The notes under the pieces were generated by a model. That model saw only the letters and a program-made list of their open reading frames with translations, was not told the origin of the DNA and made no database searches. Source: Alphaproteobacteria bacterium (GTDB lineage Bacteria > Pseudomonadota > Alphaproteobacteria > Caulobacterales > Aquidulcibacteraceae). Taken from it: a stretch of 64,000 nucleotides of DNA. Location: NCBI GenBank assembly GCA_030430715.1, contig JAUIJZ010000002.1:1-64000 (forward strand), given 5' to 3'. The position numbers and the translations under genes were made by a program. Below are positions 37,752 to 46,076 of this stretch, piece after piece (position 1 is the stretch's first letter; each line of letters starts with the position of its first letter).

Positions 37752-38123
37752 TCAAGTCGCGCGTGAACCCTTTCGGCGTTTCTTCGCGGGCGCCTTTTTC
37801 GCAGGCGCCTTCGCTTGCGCCTTAACGGGCGCCGCTGCGGCGCCATTCTCAAGCTCCGGCATGGCGCGCACAAACGCCTGCGCGGCTTGCGTGATCGCCG
37901 CCCGCGTTTTGGGGTTGATGCCACGCTTCACACCGGCAAGCAGCATCACCGCTTCGATCGGCGCCAACGCTGCAACCGGACGGCCATAGCGTTCAAAGCC
38001 GATAATGGCGCTTTCGCTTTGCGCGGCTTCGAGAGCCTCGGCGAAATTCGCGCGGCCCTCCGAGGTTGAGTACATGCGCGTCTTGGCTCGCGCGGATTTC
38101 TTCGCTGCTTTCGGCGATCTCAT
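37752..38123 (-). CDS. Phd/YefM antitoxin-like small protein with Ala/Lys-rich C-terminal tail
   Basis: MYSTSEGRANFAEALEAAQSESAIIGFERYGRPVAALAPIEAVMLL resembles Phd/YefM fold; tail VKAQAKAPAKKAPAKKRRKGSRAT; no adjacent toxin seen. Confidence 0.5.
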   Translation of the reverse strand: MRSPKAAKKSARAKTRMYSTSEGRANFAEALEAAQSESAIIGFERYGRPVAALAPIEAVMLLAGVKRGINPKTRAAITQAAQAFVRAMPELENGAAAAPVKAQAKAPAKKAPAKKRRKGSRAT

Positions 38124-38248
38124 ATTGTGTCATCCGATAGGGCGCTGTCCGCGCCCGGCCCTTAAGGGAGGGCTGATCCGAACAGAGCCTCACGTCAAGA
38201 TGTGGCGTGGAGGAGACGCTCATTCCGATGCGATTTGAATCGAGGAAA

Positions 38249-38399
38249 CCGCGCTTGACGCGGCAAAGCAGACGATCTCACCTTCGCTGGTCAGCGGGGG
38301 CTGACACTTTCGTACCGGGCATGCTGACGGGGCGTCGCCGGGGCCAGAAAGGTTCCGGCGGCGCCCTTTACCGCCCTCAATGAATTGCGAAAATTTCGC
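38249..38399 (+). ncRNA. Putative structured RNA of unknown family in intergenic region (boundaries approximate)
   Basis: Hairpins 38249-38263 (CCGCG/CGCGG), 38290-38305 (GTCAGC-GGGG-GCTGAC), 38330-38366 (16-bp stem, AGAAA loop, 3 G-U wobbles valid only in + strand RNA), 38387-38399 (GCGAAA-A-TTTCGC); no convincing ORF. Confidence 0.35.
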
Positions 38400-38482
38400 C
38401 TCGCGCCGGAACTGAGCAGGGACCTGATCGTTCTTCCAACGGCGCCGACCTACTCCCCCCGCCTAGGCGCCACCGCAGAAAT

Positions 38483-38506
38483 GGGCCGGATCTTAGGATC
38501 CGGCCC
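38483..38506 (-). terminator. Putative terminator hairpin downstream of metallophosphoesterase gene
   Basis: GGGCCGGATC-TTAG-GATCCGGCCC, 10-bp perfect stem; followed by ATTTCTG on the minus strand (weak U-tract). Confidence 0.5.
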
Positions 38507-38526
38507 TAGCTGCATCTAAGACCCGA

Positions 38527-39291
38527 TCACAAACTCATGTTGATGCTGGCGAGCCCGCCTCGCGCGGTCCAAACGTGGAGCATCCAGCCAGGCGATTCGC
38601 TCGTTTTGACACCCCTGGCCTGCCCCTCACGCAATGCCAGGCCATAGACGTACGAACTCGCCGGAGCGGCCACGACAGGCGCATGGGCAACCTGCCCGAC
38701 CACCATGCGATGCCGATGCCCGCACAGAATGCGGATCACGTGCGGATGGCGCGCGATGATGGCTGCGAACGCCTCCGCGCGCTGCAACCCGATTTCATCG
38801 AACAGCGCATCGTGCGTGAGAAATGGCGGATGGTGCAGCGCAACGATGGCAGGCTTGTAAGCAACGGCGCCAAGCGCGGCGTCCAGCCATTCGGCCTGTT
38901 CAGGCGTGAACTCGCCATGCGTGGCGCCAGGCACGATCTGGTCCACGGCGACGAGGCGCACGGGAAAATCCTCGATGGCGAAGCTTAGCGGCCCCTCTGG
39001 CGGGAGATAACGATGCGCCGGAAATGCCGCGCGTAGCCGCGCACGATGGTCGTGATTGCCGGGCATAAGATACACTGGCGCTGGAGCATCGGCGAGCGCA
39101 TCGGCAAGCGCGGCATATTCGGCCTCGCCCTCATCATTGACGAGGTCGCCAGTCAGCAGAATAGCGTCGGGGCTATATTCATTAGCTTGGCGCAGCGCGC
39201 GCTTTAGATTGTCCGCATGCGCGCCATCATCCGCGCGCAGGTGCATGTCCGAGATTTGCGCCAGCACGAACCGGTCGCCGTTCATGCGCAC
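38527..39291 (-). CDS. Metallophosphoesterase (CpdA-like cyclic nucleotide phosphodiesterase family)
   Basis: FVLAQISDMHLRADDG, LLTGDLVNDEGEAEY, LMPGNHDHR, ILCGHRHRMV motifs. Confidence 0.88.
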   Translation of the reverse strand: MRMNGDRFVLAQISDMHLRADDGAHADNLKRALRQANEYSPDAILLTGDLVNDEGEAEYAALADALADAPAPVYLMPGNHDHRARLRAAFPAHRYLPPEGPLSFAIEDFPVRLVAVDQIVPGATHGEFTPEQAEWLDAALGAVAYKPAIVALHHPPFLTHDALFDEIGLQRAEAFAAIIARHPHVIRILCGHRHRMVVGQVAHAPVVAAPASSYVYGLALREGQARGVKTSESPGWMLHVWTARGGLASINMSL

Positions 39292-39379
39292 TCCCTTCCA
39301 TCATGCACCCTCAACAACAACCAAACTGACCTACGCGGCGCCGCTTGTCTGTGCCCAAAGTCACGGCGGAAGCGCCGCC

Positions 39380-40267
39380 TCAGCCCAAATTCGTCGCGAA
39401 CAAATGCAATAGCCGCGCCCATGCGCGATCAGCTTGCGCCTCGTCATAGACGTGACTGTCGATTGCACACCAGCCATGTTGCGCGGGATAGACTTCGATC
39501 TCCGCCGGCCGGTTCGCCGCCGCGAAAGCTTCGCGCAGCGTTTCTTTTGCCTGCGGATCGTTTTCGTCGTCATTCTGCGCGATGGCGATCAGGAAACCCG
39601 CCTGCATTTGTGGGATCAAAAGATGCGGAGAGTCAGGCGCATCCGTGGCGAGTCCGCCGCCGTGAAATGAGCCGCCGGCGCCCACCCGGCTCGGGACAGC
39701 CGCCGCCGTGCGCATGACGAACGAACCGCCCATGCAATAGCCGGTCGTGCCGATCTTCTTGCCGGTATCGACCTCGCTTTGGCTATCCAGCCATTGAATG
39801 AGCGCGGCAGCGTCCGTCATTTGCGAAGTCTGTGTGAAGCTCCGCATCATCTCAAACAGACGCGGACGCACTTCCGGATCCTGGAAACTTTGCCCTTCTT
39901 GCAAAATCGGCGCGCGCTGCTGGCGATAGAACGGATTGACCGTGAGCACGGCATAGCCCGAAGCGGCCAAGCGTTTGCCCATGATGCGAAAGGCCGGGCG
40001 AAGCCCCATGATGTCCGGCCACACCAGAACCGCCGCATGGGCGCCGTTCGCCGGATACGCAAAATGCGCATCGCACACGCCGTCCGGCATGGTGATATCG
40101 ACGTCACGCTCCGCAACATCGCCGCCGGCGGCCGAGCCCGACGCGCAACCAGCCAGAGCGCTCGCAGAAAGCGCCCCGAAGGAAGCGGCGCCAAAGCCGC
40201 GCCGCGACAGCGCGCCCTTCTCTCGCAGGAATACTTCATCTTCCGCTGCGGTGCGATCATCACACAT
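39380..40267 (-). CDS. Dienelactone hydrolase family protein with Tat-like signal
   Basis: ALSRRGFGAASFGALSASALAGCA; GTTGYCMGGSFVMRTAAA nucleophile elbow; YPAQHGWC. Confidence 0.85.
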   Translation of the reverse strand: MCDDRTAAEDEVFLREKGALSRRGFGAASFGALSASALAGCASGSAAGGDVAERDVDITMPDGVCDAHFAYPANGAHAAVLVWPDIMGLRPAFRIMGKRLAASGYAVLTVNPFYRQQRAPILQEGQSFQDPEVRPRLFEMMRSFTQTSQMTDAAALIQWLDSQSEVDTGKKIGTTGYCMGGSFVMRTAAAVPSRVGAGGSFHGGGLATDAPDSPHLLIPQMQAGFLIAIAQNDDENDPQAKETLREAFAAANRPAEIEVYPAQHGWCAIDSHVYDEAQADRAWARLLHLFATNLG

Positions 40268-40430
40268 GGCGCGCTTCCTCCCGTTGATCTCTTGCCGTTC
40301 TGCAACAACCGGACGCTGCGCCGCAACCGCTTGTTCCGGGTCAAATCGCGGATACGACACGCTTGCGACAAACATTGCCAACCATCGAGCGGTTATAAAC
40401 CTATCGAAAAATGCGCGCGGAGGAACACGG

Positions 40431-41609
40431 ATGAGCTCGGCAAAGACGTTTCGCTACGGTGCGGCCGGCTTGGTTTTTGGCGGTCTTGCAGTTTTGGCCG
40501 CGGTCGCGCCCGCGCAAAGCCAGTCCAATCTTATTCAAGATGGCAAAGCCGGCTTCGTCATCGCGGACATCGAATATGCTCTGACAGATTTGGCCGGCTC
40601 CGAATTGGCTTGTCCTGACGGTCTGTCGATGGGCGCGTTTCAAGCCTATGCCGCGACGCCCGAAGGACAGCAGCGCGAAGATGAAAGCGATCAGGAATAT
40701 AGGCAGCGCGTATTCACCGCCGTGAACCCATTCGGCGGCGGCGACGGCCCCAATCTATGCCTGAACCCTGAAGCTGGCGCGTCTGACCCGCACATGCACC
40801 CCGTCGCAAGCGCTGCTCCAGCTTATGGCATTGATCTCGATGGAACGGATGCACGCACTGGAAGCGTCGCGGCCGGCACGTGCGCGCACAATGATTTCCG
40901 CGGCGTCGATGGCGGACGCGGCATCGACAACCAATTCTTCCGCGCTGTCGGCTGCACCCGCACATTTCAACCCGGCGGCCAAGCAAACGATTTCGCCAGC
41001 GAGATGCTGACCGGTTCGTGGGGCATCTTGCTTGCGCTCGAAGACGTACAGGATCTGCGCAACGACGATAACGTGGTGGTGCATTTTTACGCCAACGCAG
41101 ACCCAATCCAACTGAGCCCGAGCCGCGAGCCGCTCGCCGACGTCACCTACGCAGCAGGTCAGGACCCGCGCTACCAGGCGACAACACGAGGCCGCATCGT
41201 CAACAGCGTGCTCACCTCAGAACCTGTGGACGCCCGCTTTCATTACACCGTGAACGCCATGCGCCTCGACCGCCCGCTCAATGACGCGCGCCTGCGCCTG
41301 ACGATCAGCGCCGACGGGGCGATGGAAGGCTATTTGGCGGGTTATGCCCCGGTAGAAGAGATTTACGACACTGTGTTCGGCTTTCGCACGGGACGCACCG
41401 CCGATGGCGAACTTGCACCCGTGCGCGCTCGCGCCGGATCAGCCGGGGGCTATGCTGGAACCGCCGGCCACACGTGCAACGGCGTCTATCACGCGTTGAG
41501 ACAAATGGCCGATGGCGACCGCGATCCTGAAACCGGCGAATGCAATTCGATCTCCATACAATATCGCATTCGCGCCGTTCCGGCTTTCGTCATTTCGCCC
41601 GACGCCTAA
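40431..41609 (+). CDS. Secreted protein of unknown function
   Basis: Signal peptide LVFGGLAVLAAVAPAQSQS at ATG 40431; Cys-containing mature protein, no family recognised. Confidence 0.6.
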   Translation: MSSAKTFRYGAAGLVFGGLAVLAAVAPAQSQSNLIQDGKAGFVIADIEYALTDLAGSELACPDGLSMGAFQAYAATPEGQQREDESDQEYRQRVFTAVNPFGGGDGPNLCLNPEAGASDPHMHPVASAAPAYGIDLDGTDARTGSVAAGTCAHNDFRGVDGGRGIDNQFFRAVGCTRTFQPGGQANDFASEMLTGSWGILLALEDVQDLRNDDNVVVHFYANADPIQLSPSREPLADVTYAAGQDPRYQATTRGRIVNSVLTSEPVDARFHYTVNAMRLDRPLNDARLRLTISADGAMEGYLAGYAPVEEIYDTVFGFRTGRTADGELAPVRARAGSAGGYAGTAGHTCNGVYHALRQMADGDRDPETGECNSISIQYRIRAVPAFVISPDA

Positions 41610-42280
41610 GGCGCAACTGGCGGCGGCGCTTCGGCGCCAGGCGTCTGCTGGCCCGTATAATCTTGATAGAAGCGCCAGCCTTCGGGCGCAAAATAAACGC
41701 CAACGGCAATCAGCACGAGAGCCGCTGCGCTCCACATGACGCGCCGCACCGTGCGCGCGAAACGCTGCCGCTTCGAAAGAATTTCGAACGTCTGCACGCG
41801 CTCTTCGATATTTTCGAGCGGCTTTTGTCCGCGCGCCTGAAACGCCGCCGTTGGACTCGAACGCGCCATCGAACGAAATTCAGCGGAGACCAGCGCCGTG
41901 CCGGGCCCAGCCAAGGCTTGCAAGCGCGCCGCGACATTCACGCCGTGTCCCAGCAAATCCTCCGTCGCGGTGACAACAACGTCGCCCACATGCGCGCCCA
42001 CGCGGATTGGCGGCTCTTTCCTGCCGCGTTTATCGAGAATGTCCTGAACAGCGCCTAGCGCGGAGCCGGCAGCGCCGAACTCAAGCATGAAGCCGTCACC
42101 CGCTGTGTTGAACAAGCGCCCGCCATGCGCGCTAGCGACACGCATAATGCGCTCGCGCAGCGCCTCGACCTTCGCCGCCGCATTGCGCTGATCGCGCTCA
42201 GACATGGTCGAAAAGCCGACAATGTCGATCGCCACGATCGACGCCAACCGCACTGTCCGCTCATCGCCCTGCTCGGCCAT
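41606..42280 (-). CDS. Class III adenylate/guanylate cyclase domain protein with C-terminal TM anchor
   Basis: ASIVAIDIVGFSTMSERD, GGRLFNTAGDGFMLEF, GHGVNVAARLQALA; TM AALVLIAVGVYFAP. Confidence 0.85.
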   Translation of the reverse strand: MAEQGDERTVRLASIVAIDIVGFSTMSERDQRNAAAKVEALRERIMRVASAHGGRLFNTAGDGFMLEFGAAGSALGAVQDILDKRGRKEPPIRVGAHVGDVVVTATEDLLGHGVNVAARLQALAGPGTALVSAEFRSMARSSPTAAFQARGQKPLENIEERVQTFEILSKRQRFARTVRRVMWSAAALVLIAVGVYFAPEGWRFYQDYTGQQTPGAEAPPPVAP

Positions 42281-42484
42281 GATCCATCCCCACGGCGGCA
42301 GATATACTCAGCTCATCCGGGTCTGACCAATGATCGCGTCATAGCCTGCACATCACCGGCGATTGCGGCGGCGCGCGCGCCTTACACGCGCTGCGCGGAC
42401 GCTTTTTTCGCCACCCTGCGGCGGTCCTTCGGCGCACCAGGCCCTATGCGGCCCTTGCCTCGAATCGATGCCGTTACGATTCCC

Positions 42485-42520
42485 GCTTGTATATAACTGT
42501 CCGGTCAGTTATATACAAGC
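42485..42520. promoter_or_regulatory. Perfect 15-bp-arm inverted repeat, probable TetR operator
   Basis: GCTTGTATATAACTG-TCCGGT-CAGTTATATACAAGC directly before the TetR ATG at 42523. Confidence 0.75.
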
Positions 42521-42522
42521 GC

Positions 42523-43158
42523 ATGGCCGCTCGCTCCCCCCCAAAACAACAGCGCTGGCAACGCCGCGCCGAGGCGCGTCCGGAGGAAATCCTGGAAGCG
42601 GCGCTCGCCGAATTTACGGAGCGCGGTTTTGACGCCGCACGGATGGAGGATGTCGCCAAGCGCGCGGGCCTCTCCAAGGCCGGTGTCTATCTCTATTTCC
42701 CGAGCAAAAACCTGCTGCTGGAAGCGCTGATCGAGGCGAAGGTCGCACCCATCGCTCAGCAGGTGCGCGCCCTGGCCGAACATGGGGGCAACGATCCGCT
42801 CGGCACGCTGCGCATGATCGCGGCGATCGCGGCGCAAAAGCTGCGCGACGCGGACGTGATCGCCGTGCCACGCCTCGTCGTCGGCTTGAGCGGGCGCTTT
42901 CCCGACATCGCCGAATATTATCGCACGCATGTCGCCGAAGTGGCGCGCGGCGCTTTGGAAGACTTGATCGAAGCCGCGATGCAACAAGGCAGCTTGCGCC
43001 GCGCCGATGTCAAAGCCGTTTCACGCGCCATGATCGGGCCTTTCTTCTTCGAAGCGATGTGGACGCACGTGCTGCGCGGGGAAAGCACTGGCGCGCCCGA
43101 CCAAGACGTACACAATTATCTCGATATCTTGCTCAAGGGTCTGGAGCCGCGCCCATGA
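42523..43158 (+). CDS. TetR-family transcriptional regulator
   Basis: RPEEILEAALAEFTERGFDAARMEDVAKRAGLSKAGVYLYFPSKNLLLEALIEA. Confidence 0.93.
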   Translation: MAARSPPKQQRWQRRAEARPEEILEAALAEFTERGFDAARMEDVAKRAGLSKAGVYLYFPSKNLLLEALIEAKVAPIAQQVRALAEHGGNDPLGTLRMIAAIAAQKLRDADVIAVPRLVVGLSGRFPDIAEYYRTHVAEVARGALEDLIEAAMQQGSLRRADVKAVSRAMIGPFFFEAMWTHVLRGESTGAPDQDVHNYLDILLKGLEPRP

Positions 43159-43997
43159 AGCGCGCCCTTATCTTCGCCGCCGCCCTTCTCGCTGCCGCAT
43201 GCGCGCGCGAGGAAACGCGCCTACAAGGCTATGGCGAAGCCGATTACGTTTACATCGCAAGCCAGGAAGCGGGCGTGCTCAGCGAATTGCTTGTGCGCGA
43301 AGGCGATGCCGTCGAGGCCGGCGCGGCGATCTTTCGCCTTGATCCGGCGCGCCTTACCTACAGCGCCGAAAGCACGCAGGCGCAGCGCGCCGCCGCCGCG
43401 CAAGCAGTACGCAACGCGCAAGCCGAGGCCGTGCTGACACAAAACAATTATCAGCGCGGGCTGGACTTGTCCGAACGCGGCTTCTACCCGCGCGCGCGCC
43501 TCGACGCCGACCGCGCCGCGCGCGACGCCGCATCCGCACGGCTTGCGCAAACGCGCCGCGAAGCCGGCGCGCTAGGCGCGCAAACCGAACTCGCGCGGGA
43601 ACGCCTGCGTGACCTTGAAGGCGTAGCGCCCGAAGGCGGCACGATCGAGCGCATCTATCATCGCCCCGGCGAAGTGGTCGCCCCCGGCGAACCGATTGCC
43701 GCGCTTCTGCCGCCGCAAAATATGAAAGTGCGTTTCTTTGCGCCGCAAGAGATGCTGCCAACCCTGCCCGTCGGCGCGCGCATTCTCGTGAGCTGCGATG
43801 GCTGCGCCGCCCCTGCTCCTGCAACAATCAGCTTCGTGGCCCAAGAGCCGCAATTCACGCCGCCGATCATCTATTCGCTCGAAGAGCGCGACAAGCTCGT
43901 CTTCTTGATCGAAGCGCGGCTCGATGCGCCCGGCGGCATCCGGCCCGGCATGCCCGTCGATGTGCGTCTCGCCGCAGATGCGCCGAACGATGAGTGA
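43155..43997 (+). CDS. HlyD-family membrane fusion lipoprotein
   Basis: Lipobox LLAAACA; GYGEADYVYIASQEAGVLSELLVREGDAVEAGAAIFRLDP. Confidence 0.9.
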   Translation: MKRALIFAAALLAAACAREETRLQGYGEADYVYIASQEAGVLSELLVREGDAVEAGAAIFRLDPARLTYSAESTQAQRAAAAQAVRNAQAEAVLTQNNYQRGLDLSERGFYPRARLDADRAARDAASARLAQTRREAGALGAQTELARERLRDLEGVAPEGGTIERIYHRPGEVVAPGEPIAALLPPQNMKVRFFAPQEMLPTLPVGARILVSCDGCAAPAPATISFVAQEPQFTPPIIYSLEERDKLVFLIEARLDAPGGIRPGMPVDVRLAADAPNDE

Positions 43998-44919
43998 AGA
44001 GCTTGTCATCGATGTGCGCGGTCTCACCAAGCGTTTCGGCGGACGCACTGTCGTCGATCAATTTGATCTGCAGGTGCCGCGCGGCGCCATCTACGGCTTT
44101 CTTGGTCCCAATGGCTCGGGAAAGACCACCACAATCCGCATGGTGTGCGGCTTGCTGAAACCCGAGAGCGGCGAAGGCCGCGTGCTCGGTTTCGATGTGC
44201 TTGGCGAAAGCCTGCGCATCAAGGAGCGCGTCGGCTACATGACGCAAAAATTCTCGCTGTATGAGGATCTGTCGATCCGCGAGAATCTCGAATTCATGGC
44301 GCGGTTGTACAATCTGGACCGCCGCGCCGAGCGCGTGGATGAAGCGTTAAGTTCGCTTGGCCTTGCCGAACGGCAAACTCAGCTTGCCGGCAAACTCTCA
44401 GGCGGCTGGAAACAGCGCCTCGCGCTCGCCGCCTGCATGATCCACGAGCCGCAATTGCTGTTGCTCGACGAACCCACCGCTGGCGTCGACCCCAAAGCGC
44501 GGCGCGATTTCTGGGATCAGATCCGCCATTATTCCGCGCAAGGCGTCACCACGCTGGTCTCAACCCATTATATGGACGAAGCCGTGCAATGCGATTCCAT
44601 CGCCTATATCGCTTACGGCAAGAAGCTTATCGACGCCTCGACAGCTGAGATACCCAAGCAGATCGGATTGCACGCCTGGCGCGTCGCCGGGCGGCCGCTG
44701 CAACAAGCGCAAGCGCTTCTCGAAGCGTCCGGCGGCGTGGAGATGGTGGCGCGCTTTGGCGCCGAAATTCACGCGTGCGCGCGCGACGAAGCCAAGCTTG
44801 AGCGCGCCGTGCGCCAAGTGCAGGCCGAGCAACCACATCTGCGCATCGAGAAAATCGAAGCCGGCTTCGAGGAGATTTTCATCTATCTGATGACCGGCGC
44901 GGCGGACAATTTCCGATGA
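43990..44919 (+). CDS. ABC transporter ATP-binding protein
   Basis: GFLGPNGSGKTTTIRMVCGLL; LSGGWKQRLALAACMIHEPQLLLLDEPTAGVDP. Confidence 0.95.
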   Translation: MSEELVIDVRGLTKRFGGRTVVDQFDLQVPRGAIYGFLGPNGSGKTTTIRMVCGLLKPESGEGRVLGFDVLGESLRIKERVGYMTQKFSLYEDLSIRENLEFMARLYNLDRRAERVDEALSSLGLAERQTQLAGKLSGGWKQRLALAACMIHEPQLLLLDEPTAGVDPKARRDFWDQIRHYSAQGVTTLVSTHYMDEAVQCDSIAYIAYGKKLIDASTAEIPKQIGLHAWRVAGRPLQQAQALLEASGGVEMVARFGAEIHACARDEAKLERAVRQVQAEQPHLRIEKIEAGFEEIFIYLMTGAADNFR

Positions 44920-46067
44920 AATTGCCGCGTTTCTCCTTCGACCTTTCGCTCTCGCGCATCGGCGCCATTTTCCTCAAGGAATTGGTGCAGATGCGGCGCG
45001 ACCGCCCCACCTTCGCGATCATGATCCTGATGCCGATCATGCAGCTGGTTCTGTTCGGCTACGCCATCAACACCGATCCGCGTCACCTCCCCGCCGTCGT
45101 TGAAATGCGCGAGGACGGGCCGCTGACGCGCGCCTTTCTTTCATCGCTTACGGCTTCGACCTTCGTCGATGTCGTCGCCGTCGCCACGAATGAAGCAGAG
45201 GCCGAGCGCATGCTCCGCTCGGGCGAAGCGTCGTTCTTGATTTCCATTCCGGAAGGTTTCGAGCGGCGCCTCGTGCGCGGCGAACGCCCGCAAATCCTGC
45301 TTGCCGCTGACGCGAGCGATCCGGTCGCCGCAAGCGGCGCGCTTGGCGCCATAGAGCGGATCGCGCAAAGCGCCTTCGCACCCGAGTTTGACGGCGCACT
45401 CGGCTTCCTCGCGCGCGCGCCCCCGCCTTATGAGATCGTCGTGCATCGCCGCTACAATCCGGCGGGCATCAGCGCCTTCAACATCGTGCCTGCGCTCATG
45501 GGCGTCGTTCTCACCATGACCATGGTGATGATTACGTCGATCGCGCTCACGCGAGAAGCCGAGCGCGGCACGATGGAAAATCTGCTGGCGACTCCGGTTC
45601 GCCCGGTCGAGGTGCTGATTGGGAAAACGACGCCTTACATCTTTGTGGGCGCGACCCAAGTCGCGATCGTGCTTCTGGTCTCGACGCTGCTGTTTCACAT
45701 CCCGTTCACGGGATCGTTCGCGGCCTTCGCGGCGGGTGTAACCGTGTTCATCCTCGCCAATCTGATGCTGGGCTACCTGATCTCAACCGTAGCCAAAACG
45801 CAGATGCAGGCGATGCAGATGACGTTCTTCGTCTTCCTGCCATCAATTCTGCTTTCGGGTTTTATGTTTCCGTTTCGCGCCATGCCAAGCTGGGCGCAGG
45901 CCATCGGAGAAGCGCTGCCGCTTACGCACTTCCTCAGGATCGTGCGCGAAGTGGTGCTCAAATCAGCCGGCTTCGGCGACATCATCAACGATCTGGGGCC
46001 GTTGACACTGATCACGCTGATGCTGGTGGCGTTCGCGCTGCTGCGCTTCCGCCGCACCTTGGATTGA
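44916..46067 (+). CDS. ABC-2 type transporter permease
   Basis: IFLKELVQMRRDRPTFAIMILMPIMQLVLFGYAINTDP; ALTREAERGTMENLLATPVRPVEVLIGKTTPY. Confidence 0.93.
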   Translation: MKLPRFSFDLSLSRIGAIFLKELVQMRRDRPTFAIMILMPIMQLVLFGYAINTDPRHLPAVVEMREDGPLTRAFLSSLTASTFVDVVAVATNEAEAERMLRSGEASFLISIPEGFERRLVRGERPQILLAADASDPVAASGALGAIERIAQSAFAPEFDGALGFLARAPPPYEIVVHRRYNPAGISAFNIVPALMGVVLTMTMVMITSIALTREAERGTMENLLATPVRPVEVLIGKTTPYIFVGATQVAIVLLVSTLLFHIPFTGSFAAFAAGVTVFILANLMLGYLISTVAKTQMQAMQMTFFVFLPSILLSGFMFPFRAMPSWAQAIGEALPLTHFLRIVREVVLKSAGFGDIINDLGPLTLITLMLVAFALLRFRRTLD

Positions 46068-46076
46068 CGGCGCCGA

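Noticed and set aside
36639-37766. 375-aa antisense ORF opposite adhC
   Set aside because: Shadow ORF; low-complexity composition and no recognisable motifs.
38290-38330. GGGGCTGAC...TTCG...CGGG resembling the 5' end of tmRNA
   Set aside because: No matching acceptor 3' strand with CCA upstream or downstream and no AANDN-type tag reading frame, so not called ssrA; left as unknown structured RNA.
40295-40325. Minus-strand GGAAC-N17-CGTC upstream of the dienelactone hydrolase
   Set aside because: -10 lacks the final T of CGTT; too weak to separate from background without expression data.
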